A stretch of DNA of 64,000 nt from JAZGGS01 sp963749485 (GCA_963749485.1 CAVVMV010000003.1:1-64000), one strand, 5' to 3'. Counted from the stretch's first letter, positions 50,657 to 62,297 are shown. Notes: generated from the letters alone by a model not told the origin. Translations and numbers: made by a program.

Positions 50657-51891
50657 ATGACCGCGGCTAAACCAAAACGAAAAATATTTCTCTTTTTATT
50701 CTTCCTCGCTGTTAGCCTGCTAAAAGCCCAACCACAGCCATACGTACTCCTTATTTCTTTTGATGGTTTTAGGTGGGATTATATTAACCGTAACATCACT
50801 CCAAATATCAGCGAACTAAGTGAAAGAGGTGTTTCTGCTTCTTCATTAAGACCGGTTTTTCCCACAAAGACTTTTCCAAATCATATTTCAATAATTACAG
50901 GAATGTACCCGGAAAATCATGGCATAATTGCAAATGAGTTTATTGATATTGAAAATAATGAAGAATACAAAATGTGGGATAAATCCATTGCACTTAATAG
51001 TAAATGGTACAAGGGAGAAGCTTTTTGGGAAACTGCAAGGAAACATGGAATAATAACCGCAAGCTATTTCTGGCCTTCATCAGCTCTTGATGACCCGGAT
51101 AAATGTCCTGATTATTTTCACTTTTATGAGCATAACCGACCTTATGCAGATAGAATAACTGCAGTGTTAAATTGGTTTAACCTGCCTTATGAAGAACGAC
51201 CGCATTTTGTTACACTCTATTTTGATCTCACTGATGGAGTTGGACATAAATTCGGACCAGAATCTGAAGAAATAAATGTTGCAATTGCTCAATTAGATAC
51301 TTTAGTTGGTTTACTGAATGAAGGATTTAAAAAGATAAATTTGTTAGACAGTATAAATATCATTATCTCCTCTGATCATGGAATGACTGAAGTTAGCACA
51401 GGAAAGATTAATAATAGTTGATGAAATGCTGAATGACTATGATTATTTATTTTCCAACTATCGGCCCTTTTATGTTGATCTATGCTGAGGAAGAGGAAAC
51501 AGAAAAAATCTACAGAATCTTAAAAAAAGAAGAAAATCATTTTAATGTTTATAAAAGAGAAGATGTTCCGGAATATTTTCACTTTTCAAAAAATGATTTA
51601 ATTGGCGACCTTGTTTTAATTGCTGATGTTGGTTGGAGTCTTATTAACCATGAGCAGCTTGAGAGGATAAAAGAACATCCATATCCTTCAAAGGGAGATC
51701 ATGGCTACGATAATTTTCATATAGATATGCACGGAGTATTTATTGCTGCGGGACCGTCGTTCAAACAGAATTACAAAACCGGAACTATAAATAATATTGA
51801 TATTTATCCCCTTCTTTGTAAAATATTTAATTGCACTCCTGCAAAAAATATTGATGGTGATTTGAAAAGGATAGAATATATTTTAAAATAG
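50657..51891 (+). CDS. ENPP-type phosphodiesterase / nucleotide pyrophosphatase (one frameshift)
   Basis: About 411 aa with a signal peptide ending near LKAQ. PYVLLISFDGFRWDY is the first metal site, PTKTFPNHISIITG holds the nucleophilic Thr, and SSDHGMTEV and GDHGYDN the other metal ligands, all as in the alkaline-phosphatase-superfamily ENPP enzymes. The frame changes near 51410-51430 (GKI to IIVDEMLNDYD). It probably hydrolyses nucleotide or lipid phosphodiesters in the periplasm. The M16 pair follows after 20 nt. Confidence 0.85.
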
Positions 51892-51911
51892 AAAATGAAA
51901 AAATCCCGAAT

Positions 51912-53174
51912 ATGGAATTATTAAATATAGAATATGAAAAATATAAACTTGCCAACGGGCTGGAAGTTATTCTTCATAAAAATAACAACTCATCGCTTGT
52001 AGCTGTAAACCTTTGGTATAAAGTTGGTTCAGCAAACGACAGCAAAGGCAAAACAGGAATTGCTCACCTCTTTGAGCATATGATGTTCCAGGGCTCGCAG
52101 AATGTTCCGAAGGAGATGCATTTCCGTTATATACAGGAGGCAGGTGGAACTCTTAACGGCTCCACCAGTTATGATAGAACAAATTACTATGAAAAACTTC
52201 CTTCAAACTTTTTGGAAATGGCACTCTGGCTGGAATCTGATAGAATGGGTTATTTTTTACCTGCGCTTGATCAGGAAAAATTAAATAACCAGAAAGATGT
52301 TGTAAAAAATGAACGGCTTGAAAGATACGATAACCAGCCGTACGGGCTTGCCTGGGAACTTTTAATTACAAACCTTTATAGCAAAAACCATCCTTACAAC
52401 TGGCCAACAATAGGATTTTTAAAAGATATAACCAGCTACACTTTAGAAGATGTATCAGGATTTTTCAAAAAGTTTTACACACCTAATAATTCCAGTTTAG
52501 TTGTTGCGGGTGATATTGATTTGGACAAAACTAAAGATCTTATCGAAAAATACTTTGGAACAATTGAACCGGGGGCGGAAATAGAAGAGCTTGTTTGTGA
52601 AACCAATCCGCTAAAAGAAAATATTTTGATAACTCATAAAGATAAAGTACAACTTGAACGGCTTTATCTTGCATGGCATTCAGATAAGCTTTATGGAGAA
52701 GATGATGCAGCACTTGATATTCTTTCTGATATTTTAAGCGGTTCTAAAAATTCGAGATTACATAAACTACTCGTTTTCGAAAAAGAATTTGCACAGGATG
52801 TTACTACTTTTCAGTTTTCCGGTAAGTACGCAGGACATTACATAGTAATAATAACTGCTAAACCCGGAATTACACTGGATAAACTAAAAACTGAAGTGAT
52901 GAATGAAATAGAAAAGTTGACTAGCGATGGAATAAATCCCCGTGAAATGGAAAAAGCAAGGAACAGCATTAATTCAAGCTTTATCTTTTCACTTCAAAAG
53001 CTGGATCTACTGGCTGACCAGCTTAATATGTATAACTTTCATTTGAACGAACCAAACTCGTTCAATTTTGATTTGAACAGGTATAATATTGTTGATGAAA
53101 GAAAAGTTATAAATGCAGCAGAAAAATATTTAACTAAACCAAACTTAGAAATCAGAATAGTGCCTGATAAATAA
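51912..53174 (+). CDS. M16 zinc peptidase, catalytic subunit
   Basis: An intact protein of 420 aa with no signal peptide. The inverted zinc motif HLFEHMMF (HxxEH, about residues 49-53) and the downstream Glu in the KNERLER segment are typical. It is the active half of a two-gene M16 pair: the next gene, 2 nt downstream, has the same fold without the zinc site. Such pairs form heterodimeric processing peptidases. Confidence 0.92.
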   Translation: MELLNIEYEKYKLANGLEVILHKNNNSSLVAVNLWYKVGSANDSKGKTGIAHLFEHMMFQGSQNVPKEMHFRYIQEAGGTLNGSTSYDRTNYYEKLPSNFLEMALWLESDRMGYFLPALDQEKLNNQKDVVKNERLERYDNQPYGLAWELLITNLYSKNHPYNWPTIGFLKDITSYTLEDVSGFFKKFYTPNNSSLVVAGDIDLDKTKDLIEKYFGTIEPGAEIEELVCETNPLKENILITHKDKVQLERLYLAWHSDKLYGEDDAALDILSDILSGSKNSRLHKLLVFEKEFAQDVTTFQFSGKYAGHYIVIITAKPGITLDKLKTEVMNEIEKLTSDGINPREMEKARNSINSSFIFSLQKLDLLADQLNMYNFHLNEPNSFNFDLNRYNIVDERKVINAAEKYLTKPNLEIRIVPDK

Positions 53175-53176
53175 AT

Positions 53177-54548
53177 ATGACGTTAAACAGAAAAAATAAA
53201 CCTCAACCGGGAAATAAAATTAATTTTAACCCGCCGAACTTCCATAACTATAAACTAAATAATGGATTAGAGGTTTATTTCGTTCCAAAACCTGAACTGC
53301 CGATAGTAAGAATAAACCTGGTTATCAACAGCGGCAGTAGGTTCGATCCTGTAAAACTTAAAGGGCTTGCAAATCTTGTTTCAATGTGCATAGATGAAGG
53401 TGCCGGAGAATATAACGCTCTTCAGTTAAGTGATGAAATAGATTTAATCGGGGCTCACTTTTCTGTTTACAGCGATGACGATTCTATTTATATAACTTTG
53501 CAGGTTCTTACAGAACATTTTGAAAAAGGATTTGAGCTATTTAAAAAAGTTCTGCTGTCGCCGCACTTTAACGAAAAAGATTTTGAAAGAGAAAAACGTA
53601 AAGTCTTAACAAGGTTACTCCAGTTTAGAGATGAACCGGAATATGTTGCCAACACAGCATTTGAATTTTTACTTTTTGGTAAAGGTGATCCGTACGCTTC
53701 TCCAATTCCCGGATTTGATTCAACTGTAAACTCAATATCCAATAATGATCTAAAAAATTATTACTCAAGTTATTTTGGCGCTGAAAATGCTGCTATTGTT
53801 ATTGTGGGCAGCATTAACGAAAACGAATTAAGATCATCTTTAAATATTCTTTCAGATGAATGGAATAATAGAATTAAACAAAAGGTTATTAAGAGCGAAT
53901 TAAAGTTAAACGATAAAAAACTTTTTATAATTGATAAAAAAGATTCGGTGCAAACCGAAATAAGAACCGGGCACTTAACTTCAAAAAGAAATAACAAGGA
54001 TTACTTCAACAAGCTAATGTTTAATTTAGTTCTGGGTGGTCAGTTTAGTAGCAGGATAAATCTTAACTTACGAGAAAAGCATGGCTATACTTACGGAGCT
54101 TCTTCAAGATTTAATTATTATAAAGATGCTGGATTTTTTTATGTTTCAACTTCAGTAGGAATTGAAAATACTGCAAATGCGCTTAATGAAATTTCATTCC
54201 GAGTTAAATGAAATTAAAAACGGGGTGAATGAAGAAGAACTTGAATTTGTAAAATCATCTGTAATTAGAAAGTTTCCGGCAAACTTTGAAAGTTACGGGC
54301 AGGTTGCTTCTAATTTTGTTGGAAAAATAATTTATGATCTGCCGGATGATTATTTTGAAACATATATTCAAAATATTAAAAGTGTTAAACTGCCGGAAGT
54401 AAACGAAGCAGCAAGTAAAAGTATCTTACCCGGTTCGTTGTTAACTGTTTTAGTTGGCGATTATAAAAAAATAAGTGAGCAATTAAAAACAGATAAATAT
54501 GGTGAGATAGTAAAGCTAAATTACCAGCAGCTTCCGGAAATAAGTTAA
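53177..54548 (+). CDS. M16 peptidase, non-catalytic partner (one frameshift)
   Basis: About 457 aa. The fold matches M16, but the place of HxxEH reads NLVSMCIDEGAG, so the zinc site is lost. The conserved C-terminal Arg/Tyr segment (REKHGYTYGASSRF), which helps substrate binding in the partner's active site, is kept. The frame changes near 54185-54215. Together with the gene before it, this fits the alpha/beta organisation of mitochondrial-type processing peptidases. Substrate unknown. Confidence 0.88.
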
Positions 54549-54553
54549 GTTAA

Positions 54554-55562
54554 TTAATTTTTAATTAGCGAAGGATTAATAAATTTAAAACCCACCTTCC
54601 TGTATCTTGCTATTTCGGGTAGTAACAAGCGGAACTCTTCAACGTTAGAAAGAATGAATATTTTTTCTTCACCTAGATTTTTTATTATACTATCAAAGCT
54701 GGTATTTATATCTTTCTCTTCGTTATTTTCCAATTGATAGAATTCACTTTTAAGCAGCAATTTTATATTCCGTTTTTCCAGTTCGGTTGAAATTACCGGG
54801 AAAACTTTCGAACGAAAAAGTTCCGAATCATCATCAAAAACAAAAAATATTGCCTTAGAAAAAGAACCTATTATTGCTTTAACAGAATTCAAAATCCTGC
54901 TGTTTGGATAACCTTCACTTAATTTAAACTCAAGGTCATCAATTTCATCATCTAAAAGAAGAGCAAACTCTTTGCTTTTATTCAAAATAAATTTGCTGTG
55001 TTTTTTATTTTCTTTAGATGGAATTAGTAAAACTGCAAATGATTCGGGCACATCGAACAATAATGAATCTTCCTTATCATCAAACGAAATATTTTCTATT
55101 AAAAATCCAACCGATCCCCTTTTACGCACAAGCTCTTTATCATAATCAATATCAGCAGTTAGTTTAAGCAAACCGCCGGAGTATATTTCCAGTTTTGTCT
55201 TACCTCCCATTTTTTTCTCAAATGATTTTATTTCAACACTGTCGCTGGAAAGCTCGGTATTAACCTCACTTATCAACACAGGAATTGGCAGATCCAGACG
55301 GGAGTTTTATTTTATAGGATGAAAAAAGTGAATCAGGTTTGTTTGATAATTTCCTTACAACTATCCAATCTTCTTCTAAACCAAAATTATTAACTGCCTG
55401 TAAAAAGCGATTGTTAATTTCCAATCCGCTTAATATTGATGCTTCGCGTTCCGGGTTGGTTTTAGGCAGCAGTTTGTGCAGGAATAAATTTAAAGCAAGC
55501 AGAAGAATTGCAACAGCAAAAAGTATGTATACCGCTCTTCTTTTTGCATCTGGAGAAATCAT
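54554..55562 (-). CDS. membrane-anchored protein of unknown function (one frameshift)
   Basis: The full reading is about 336 aa. One N-terminal transmembrane helix (about 11-28) places the rest outside the cytoplasm. The frame changes near 55275-55290 (YKIKLPSG to PIPVLISEVNTEL). The C-terminal half has alternating strands and helices (KAIFFVFDDDSELFRSKVFPVIS), faintly like a divergent polysaccharide deacetylase, but no metal-binding residues stand out. It is convergent to the M16 pair with a 5-nt gap and upstream of nothing obvious. I cannot assign a function. Confidence 0.55.
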
Positions 55563-55586
55563 TTAAATATTAACTAACAAATTTTA

Positions 55587-56369
55587 TTATCTATTTTTAA
55601 ATGCAGGTTTTCTTTTTTCAAGGAAAGCAGCAGTACCTTCTTTAAAATCTTCCGTTCCGCAGCAAAGTGCAAATAGATCAGCTTCAAATTTTAAACCTTC
55701 AGCAAGCGGCATATTATCAACAGCTTTAATTGCTTTTAAAGCATTACGAATTGCCTGTTGCCCTTTGCTTGCAATTTTCCCTGCTAGTTTCATGGCATTT
55801 TCCATTAATTCTGATTGCGGATAAACATGGTTTACCAACCCGAGCCGCAGCGCTTCGTTAGCATCTATCATATCGCCGGTAAGAATATATTCTGCTGCCC
55901 TGCCGGAATTTATCTGCCGGGTTAAACGTTGCGTTCCACCATAACCCGGAATTATTCCAAGGTTTACTTCCGGCTGCCCAAACTTAACATTATCGCTTGC
56001 TATCCTTATGTGACAAGCGAGTGCAAGTTCGCAGCCGCCGCCAAGTGCAAAACCGTTTACTGCAGCAATAACAGGTTTTTCAGATTTTTCAATTTTAGAA
56101 AAAACCGATTGCCCGAATTCTGCAAACTCTTTTGCAGTTATCATATCAAGTGAGTTCAGTTCTTTGATATCCGCCCCTGCAACAAATGCCTTCTCACCGC
56201 TGCCTGTTAAAATAATAACCGAAACATTATCATTTTTATTTAACTCATCAAACGCCGCGCTTAATTCCTTGATGGTTTGATTGTTAAGCGCATTAAGTTT
56301 ATCAGGACGATTAACCGTTACAGTTGCAACCGGTTCTTTTATTTCCAGTAAAAGGTTTTCGTAATTCAT
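55587..56369 (-). CDS. enoyl-CoA hydratase / crotonase family
   Basis: An intact protein of 260 aa. VNRPDKLNALN, the oxyanion-hole segments AGADIKEL and GGGCELALACH, and the catalytic Glu pair in FGQPEVNLGIIPGYGGTQRL are all present, which favours true hydratase activity over isomerase. It hydrates enoyl-CoA in fatty acid or butyrate metabolism. There are no other beta-oxidation genes nearby. It is 9 nt from the end of the next gene upstream. Confidence 0.92.
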   Translation of the reverse strand: MNYENLLLEIKEPVATVTVNRPDKLNALNNQTIKELSAAFDELNKNDNVSVIILTGSGEKAFVAGADIKELNSLDMITAKEFAEFGQSVFSKIEKSEKPVIAAVNGFALGGGCELALACHIRIASDNVKFGQPEVNLGIIPGYGGTQRLTRQINSGRAAEYILTGDMIDANEALRLGLVNHVYPQSELMENAMKLAGKIASKGQQAIRNALKAIKAVDNMPLAEGLKFEADLFALCCGTEDFKEGTAAFLEKRKPAFKNR

Positions 56370-56378
56370 ATTATTCTC

Positions 56379-56969
56379 TTAAAAATTTATTAATAAAGGT
56401 AATCTTACATTTAAATTGAAAGCAAAGTACTGGTTTGATTTATAATAATTGTACGAAGCAATTATCTCAAGTACAAACATTGAGATGCCAACTCCTGCAC
56501 TACCACCAAAAGCGGAAATTTCTTCTTTAAAATTTGTTCTTCCTGAGCCGATCTTAAATTCATGTAGTTTTTGTATAAAAGAATACGAAGCAGCTAACTC
56601 CAGCACGGGAATAAGCGGAACAATATCATCAAAAAGAGGACTTAGAAAATAACGGACTCCAACCTGTATGGGTATCGATCTTGTGGAAAGGTTGGAATAA
56701 TCTGTTTCCTGGTAAAAATCCAGCGAGCCAGGATACTGTTCCAACCCTATCCTGCCAAAAACAAAAAATGGAAGATAATCGCTGTCTGTGTAAGAAAGTT
56801 CAAGGTTGAATCCGTAACCAAGATCGGTAGAGGTGGAGAAGCTTCCTATGGGAAGCCGCGGACCAACGCCTACAGCAATAAAAACTCCCTCTGCTTTACT
56901 TGCAGGAAGCTTTTCAGCAATTAAAACTGAAGGAAACATTAATAAGAAAATTAAAATGGTTTTTTTCAT
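56379..56969 (-). CDS. small outer-membrane barrel protein
   Basis: A protein of 196 aa with a signal peptide ending near VLIAE and 8 predicted beta strands with alternating residues (VFIAVGVGPRLPIGSF, GYGFNLELSYT), ending in Phe. It resembles OmpX/OmpW-size barrels in Bacteroidota but has no diagnostic motif. It is upstream of the enoyl-CoA hydratase by 9 nt, which may be chance. Confidence 0.65.
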   Translation of the reverse strand: MKKTILIFLLMFPSVLIAEKLPASKAEGVFIAVGVGPRLPIGSFSTSTDLGYGFNLELSYTDSDYLPFFVFGRIGLEQYPGSLDFYQETDYSNLSTRSIPIQVGVRYFLSPLFDDIVPLIPVLELAASYSFIQKLHEFKIGSGRTNFKEEISAFGGSAGVGISMFVLEIIASYNYYKSNQYFAFNLNVRLPLLINF

Positions 56970-57038
56970 TTGCCGGATTTATTATCAATCAAAAAATACA
57001 AAAAAACATTCTGTGCTGAAATTGTTTTAAGCATATAG

Positions 57039-57506
57039 TTAAAAGTTATTTTGCATTTGTTCATTCTTATATTCTGTTCCTACGCCAAATTTATTTATCA
57101 TTTCGCCACCGTACTCAGCGGTTTTATAAATGAAGAAAATCCCAATCAGTGCGAACAGAATAAATAAATATTTAATGACTCCATTAAATTTTTTCTTCAC
57201 AACTAAGAAAGTTCTTAAAACAGCAATGAAAACAAAAAACCAGGTTGTTATATTTGCATAAAACTGATGCGAATTAAAAATGTTACTGCTGGCGTCATCC
57301 CAATGTTGATAAGCTTCGAATGCCTGGTTTCCGGTTAATACAGCAATAAATATTCCTATAATTCCTGTAATAAGAACTACAAAGGCACTTTGAGTAATTA
57401 ATTTTTTATTAAAAATAATTCCAATTATTTCTAAAAGAGAATAAGTTATTAATAATGCTATAGGAAAATGAACAGCTTTTGTATGAATGTCTGCTAAGAA
57501 TTCCAT
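57039..57506 (-). CDS. DUF2231 membrane protein
   Basis: A protein of 155 aa with four transmembrane helices. HTKAVHFPIALL at the start and YGGEMINKFGVG at the end are the two family landmarks; the His residues may bind heme or metal. Members often sit near cytochromes or cupredoxins, but here the neighbours are unrelated. Function unknown. Confidence 0.85.
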   Translation of the reverse strand: MEFLADIHTKAVHFPIALLITYSLLEIIGIIFNKKLITQSAFVVLITGIIGIFIAVLTGNQAFEAYQHWDDASSNIFNSHQFYANITTWFFVFIAVLRTFLVVKKKFNGVIKYLFILFALIGIFFIYKTAEYGGEMINKFGVGTEYKNEQMQNNF

Positions 57507-57560
57507 TATTCTTCTTTGCTATAATTCTAAAACTTTATTAATATATAAAATATGCGGCAG

Positions 57561-58317
57561 TCATCCACAAAGGACTGATCCGCCGTTAACATTAAGAATT
57601 TCCCCTGTGATATGTGATGCAAGATCCGACGCAAGAAACAGAACTGGACCGGCAACTTCTTCAGGCATAGCAATTTTTTTTAGGGGAATATCATCACAAA
57701 CTTTTTCAAAAATCGTTTTATCATTCAAGCTATCTTTTGTCATATCGGTAATAACCCAGCCAGGCGCTACACAATTAACATTAATATTGTATTCACCTAA
57801 TTCTGCAGCAAGCGATTTTGTTAAATGATATCATCCCGCCTTTTGAAGCAGCATAGTGAGAATGATAAGCTTCTCCCCTTTGCCCGGCTGTTGAAGCAAT
57901 ATTAATGATTTTTCCTGATCTGCTTTTTTTCATTCCGGGAACTGCATACTTTGTAAAAAGAAAAGCAGCGGTTAGATTTATTTTTAAAGTTTCTTCCCAT
58001 TCATCAATAGTCATCTTACTAATCTCGGCTTCTTTCCAGATGCCTGCATTATTCACTAAAATATCTATCTTACCAAAATGATCTTCAAAAGATGAAACCG
58101 TATCTTTTATCTCAACTTCGTTCATCAAATCAGCTTTAAAAGATTTTACTTTTGATTTGGAACTCAGCTCTTCCACTAATCTATCAGCTGATTTTTTGCT
58201 CGATTTAAAAGTGAAACCAACACTTGCTCCGGCTTCTGCAAACAAACGTACACAAGCTTCGCCGATTCCCCTGGAGCCGCCGGTAATTAAAACAGTTTTG
58301 TTATTTAAATTTATCAT
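57561..58317 (-). CDS. short-chain dehydrogenase/reductase, FabG-like (one frameshift)
   Basis: The full reading is about 251 aa. TGGSRGIGEACV binds NAD(P), NNAG is the structural motif, and Ser (STAGQRG), Tyr and Lys (YHSHYAASKGG) form the catalytic set. The frame changes near 57830; after it the text continues PGWVITDMTKDSLND and ends ITGEILNVNGGSVL, as in FabG. It may be 3-oxoacyl-ACP reductase or a paralogue; there is no fab operon around it. It starts 2 nt downstream of truA. Confidence 0.88.
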
Positions 58318-58319
58318 AG

Positions 58320-59048
58320 TTAATATGATACTTTATATAAAAATAATCCTTTTGCTGGTACTGCTTCAGCAGCAGCTTCTCTATCTTTTTTAGAAAAAAT
58401 TTCATCAATATAATCTTCGTCTAAATCTTTTTCCATCGCACGAAGCAGAGTACCTGTAATTGTGCGCACCATTCCATGTAAAAATCTATTTGCCTGGATT
58501 AAAAAAATAAAGAGATCATTTGTTTCTCTCCAGTGCGCCTGGTAAATATTGCAGATTTTATTTTTTGTTTCACTATTCTTTTTAGAAAATGATGTAAAAT
58601 CCTTTTCACCAATAAAACTTGTGCTTAATTTATTCAGTAAATCTATATCAATCTCTCCCTTGTACTGATGTGAATAAGGTCGAAAAAATGGTGACTTAAT
58701 CCTGCTAATAAAATATAAGTAACTTCTCTTTTTAGCATCAAACCGTGAATGGAAAGATTCCTCTGCTTTATCTGTTTTTCTTATGGAGATGTCATCGGGC
58801 AAAACTGAATTAAGTGAATGTTGAAATTTATAAATATCAAGTTCATGTTTGGTTTTAAAATTAGCAACCTGTCCTAAAGCATGAACTCCTGCATCAGTTC
58901 TGCCTGATCCAATTAAATTTACATCTTCCCTAAGAATTGTATTAATGGAATTCTTAATTGTTTCCTGGACTGTGTTTGCGTTTTCCTGTTCCTGCCAGCC
59001 GGCGTAGTTGCTGCCATCATACTGAATTATAATTCTATAATTATTCAA
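58320..59048 (-). CDS. truA: tRNA pseudouridine(38-40) synthase
   Basis: An intact protein of 242 aa. The catalytic Asp is in GSGRTDAGVHALGQVANF. RIIIQYDGSNYAGWQ and RFLHGMVRTITGTLL complete the TruA pattern. It modifies U38-U40 in tRNA anticodon arms. First gene of a short unit with the SDR gene. Confidence 0.95.
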   Translation of the reverse strand: MNNYRIIIQYDGSNYAGWQEQENANTVQETIKNSINTILREDVNLIGSGRTDAGVHALGQVANFKTKHELDIYKFQHSLNSVLPDDISIRKTDKAEESFHSRFDAKKRSYLYFISRIKSPFFRPYSHQYKGEIDIDLLNKLSTSFIGEKDFTSFSKKNSETKNKICNIYQAHWRETNDLFIFLIQANRFLHGMVRTITGTLLRAMEKDLDEDYIDEIFSKKDREAAAEAVPAKGLFLYKVSY

Positions 59049-59415
59049 TTGTGATTTTGCTCTTAAAGAATATTTTTTGGTGAAAATTCATTTCAAATTA
59101 TCTGATTTAAAAATTACCTAAAATTTATTATAAAAGTTGTAATTATAGCTATTTGAATGACATAGGTTACTATTGCATGTATGTTGCTTTACTGGATAAA
59201 ACCAGTACTAATCATAAATATAGACACCAATCTCATCAAACATTAAAAATTTCAGACCTATTAAATATTTTAATACCTTTGAGAGTTTTTTACAAAATGT
59301 GGAAAAACTTCCAAATCCACTATTTTACAAATACTTAAAACCAAGAATAAGATGAATAAAAGCAGGCAATGTTTGGCACGATAATTACTCATTTAAATAG
59401 TATTTTTACTAAATA
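59049..59415. other. intergenic upstream of the hybrid kinase
   Basis: No supported gene; a plus frame at 59153-59338 has no ribosome site or protein-like composition. It includes a possible sigma-54-type promoter at 59374. Confidence 0.45.
59374..59389 (+). promoter_or_regulatory. weak sigma-54-like promoter candidate
   Basis: TGGCACG followed by TTACT fits the -24/-12 pattern TGGCACR-N4-TTGCW except for A in place of the G at -13. It lies 27 nt before the kinase ATG. Motif only. Confidence 0.25.
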
Positions 59416-62268
59416 ATGGATCATTCTCGACTGGGGAAAATTATGTTCAAAGAAACTGATACAAAAGAATTTATTTCTGAATCCCAAGAGGCATTCGGAT
59501 GGCTTGCCGATTACCTTCAAATAAATGTTTTCAAAATAAAATTAGATGGCACAATTCTATATGTTAATGATTGTACAAGAAGACTGTTTGGATTTGATTC
59601 TATCGAAGATATTTATACTAGTAACATAGCGAGATTTTACCAATCCAGGAAAGACAGAAAATTATTTATTAAAGAGCTTAAAAAATCTTGCGAAGTAAAA
59701 TCATTTCAGAACAGAACTGGTCACCAAATCTGGTAATGTGAAAAATTTGATTATAAGTGCAGTGCTTAATGGGGATGTAATTTCAGGAATGGCCATTGAT
59801 AATACAGATTCTAAAGAAGCACAGGCAACTGTAGAAAACTCACTATCAATTTTGCGCACAACATTGGAATCTACAACAGATGGTATCCTCCTGGTTGATA
59901 ATAATGGTAAAATAGAAGATTACAATAAAAAGTTTTTAAAAATGTGGAACATCCCGGTTTCATTAGCTGATACAAGAGAGGATGATAAGCTTATCAATTT
60001 TGTTCTAGATCAATTAAACAATCCCAGATGATTTTGTAAAAAAAGTTAAATACCTATATGCTCATCCCAAAGAGGAAAGTTTTGATATACTCGAGTTTAA
60101 AGACGGTAGAGTTTTTGAACGATATTCAAGACCTCAGATGCAGGATGACAAAATAATTGGCAGAATTTGGAGTTTCACAGATACTACAGAAAGGAAGATT
60201 GCTCTGAGAGAGTTGGATGAAAACGTAATTAAAGTATAAAACACTCTTTGATACTGCCAATGATGCAATCTTTTTAATGAATAAAGAATTTTTTATTGAT
60301 TGTAATACCAAAACACTTGATATGTTTGGATGTACATACGAAGAAATAATAGGTGAAACTCCCTTCAGATTTTCTCCCTTAATACAACCTGATGGCCGTA
60401 GTTCTGAGGAGAAAGGTATAGAGTTCATTTCGAAGGCTTTATCCGGGGAATCAATGTTCTTTGAATGGAAACATTGTAAACTTGATGGAACACAGTTTGA
60501 CGCTGAAGTAAGTCTTAATAAGGTTAAATTAAATAATGAAGATTTAATTCAAGCTATTGTGAGAGATATTACAGACAGGAAAAGATCGGAACTTTTGCAG
60601 GATGCAGTTTATAAAATTTCACAGGCTGCAAATACTGCGCGGGATTTAAACCATCTTTACAACGAAATTCATAAAACTATTAGTGGATTTATAAATGCAA
60701 ATAACTTTTATATTGCATTATTCGATTCTGAAAGGGATATACTTAGCTTTCCATATTTTGTTGATGAATATGATGAAAAACCCGAACCCGTTAAGCCAGG
60801 AAGAGGATTAACAGAATATGTAATTCGTAAAGGTGAACCATTGCTGGCAGACCCAGACACATTTAATAAACTTGTTTATAAAGGAGAAGTTGAACGGTTA
60901 TTAACAGATTCAATTGACTGGTTGGGTGTTCCGCTAAAAACAACCGAAAAGACTATTGGTGCTCTTGTTGTACAAACTTATACTGAACAGTATAGATATA
61001 GTGAGCAGGATAAAGAATTTCTCTCTTTTGTTTCAGATCAGACAGCAATGGCAATCGAACGCACTCAGGCAGAAGTAGAATTAATAAAAGCCAAGGAAAA
61101 AGCAGAGGAAGTGAATCGGTTAAAAACAAATTTTCTTGCAAACATGAGCCACGAATTAAGAACTCCAATGGTAGGCATATTAGGTTATACGGAAATTCTT
61201 AAAGAAGAAATTGTTAATCCTGAGCTAAGAGAAATGTCGAACGAAGTTTATACCAGCGCAAACAGATTGTTAGATACGCTTAACCTGATTCTTGATTTAT
61301 CTAAAATTGAAGCAAACAAATCTGAAATTAATCCAACTGAAACAAACGTTGGAGATATAACAGTAAACCAGGTCAAATGTTTCGAAGAACTGGCACGAAA
61401 GAAAAATTTACATTTGAAAACAATAATGGTAGATAGAGATATCTATTCATTACTTGATGAAAGAATTTTTCGCCAGATAATTAATAATCTTTTAAGTAAT
61501 GCAATAAAATTCACAGATAAAGGAAGTATAACAGTAATAGTCGATAAAAAACGATCCGGTAACAAAAAAAGGGCTGTGATAACTGTTATTGATTCAGGAA
61601 TAGGTGTTCCGCAAGAAAGTCAGCAAATAATTTTTGAAGAATTCAGGCAGGTAAGTGAAGGGCTTGACCGTGTTTTTGAAGGGAGTGGTTTGGGACTGAG
61701 TATTACCAAGAGATTTGTTGAACTTATGGATGGAGACATTTCAGTTGAAAGTGAAGTTGAAAAAGGATCAGTTTTCAAAGTTAGTTTTCCATTGTGCAGA
61801 GAGGAAGAAATGAATCGAGATACTAAAACTACAGTAAAAGAAGAAAAGATTTTACAAACCAACTTAGAAAAGAAAACGAAAGAACAACTTCCTTATGTTT
61901 TGTTGGTTGAAGATGATCCTTCTAATGCATCCGTTATTGAATATTTTATAGCGGATGTTTGTAACCTGGATATTGCAAATACAGGTGAACAAGCTTTAGA
62001 AATGACATCAAAAAAGCAATATTCTGCCATACTTATGGATATTGATCTTGGTAGAGGAATAAGTGGTATTGAAGCAACGAAGAGAATAAGAAAGTTGGTG
62101 GGTTACGAAAATCTTCCGATAGTAGCTGTTACTGCATTAGCAATGAAAGGACAAAAAGAATTATTTTTGTCGGAAGGCTGCTCTCATTATATATCCAAAC
62201 CGTTTGAATCAAAAACTTTTGTAAGTTTAATTAAAGAGATTATAGATAACGGGAAATCGGGAGACTGA
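59416..62268 (+). CDS. hybrid sensor histidine kinase / response regulator (three frameshifts)
   Basis: The full reading is about 950 aa with no transmembrane helix, so it is a cytoplasmic sensor. Order: PAS (about 20-105), PAS (about 145-250), PAS (about 290-385), GAF (about 400-550), HisKA with NMSHELRTPM (phosphorylated His), HATPase_c with NLLSNAIKF and GSGLGLSI, then a receiver domain with EDDPSN, the phospho-acceptor Asp in ILMDIDLG and Lys in KPFE. Frame changes are near 59735, 60030 and 60240. No separate regulator gene is adjacent. Input is unknown, though PAS and GAF domains often bind small ligands. Confidence 0.88.
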
Positions 62269-62297
62269 TGAATAATTAAAACCTAAGCTTTTTTCTA

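Noticed and set aside
59153..59338. Plus-strand ORF of 61 codons upstream of the hybrid kinase
   Set aside because: No ribosome site, no known family, composition of intergenic DNA.
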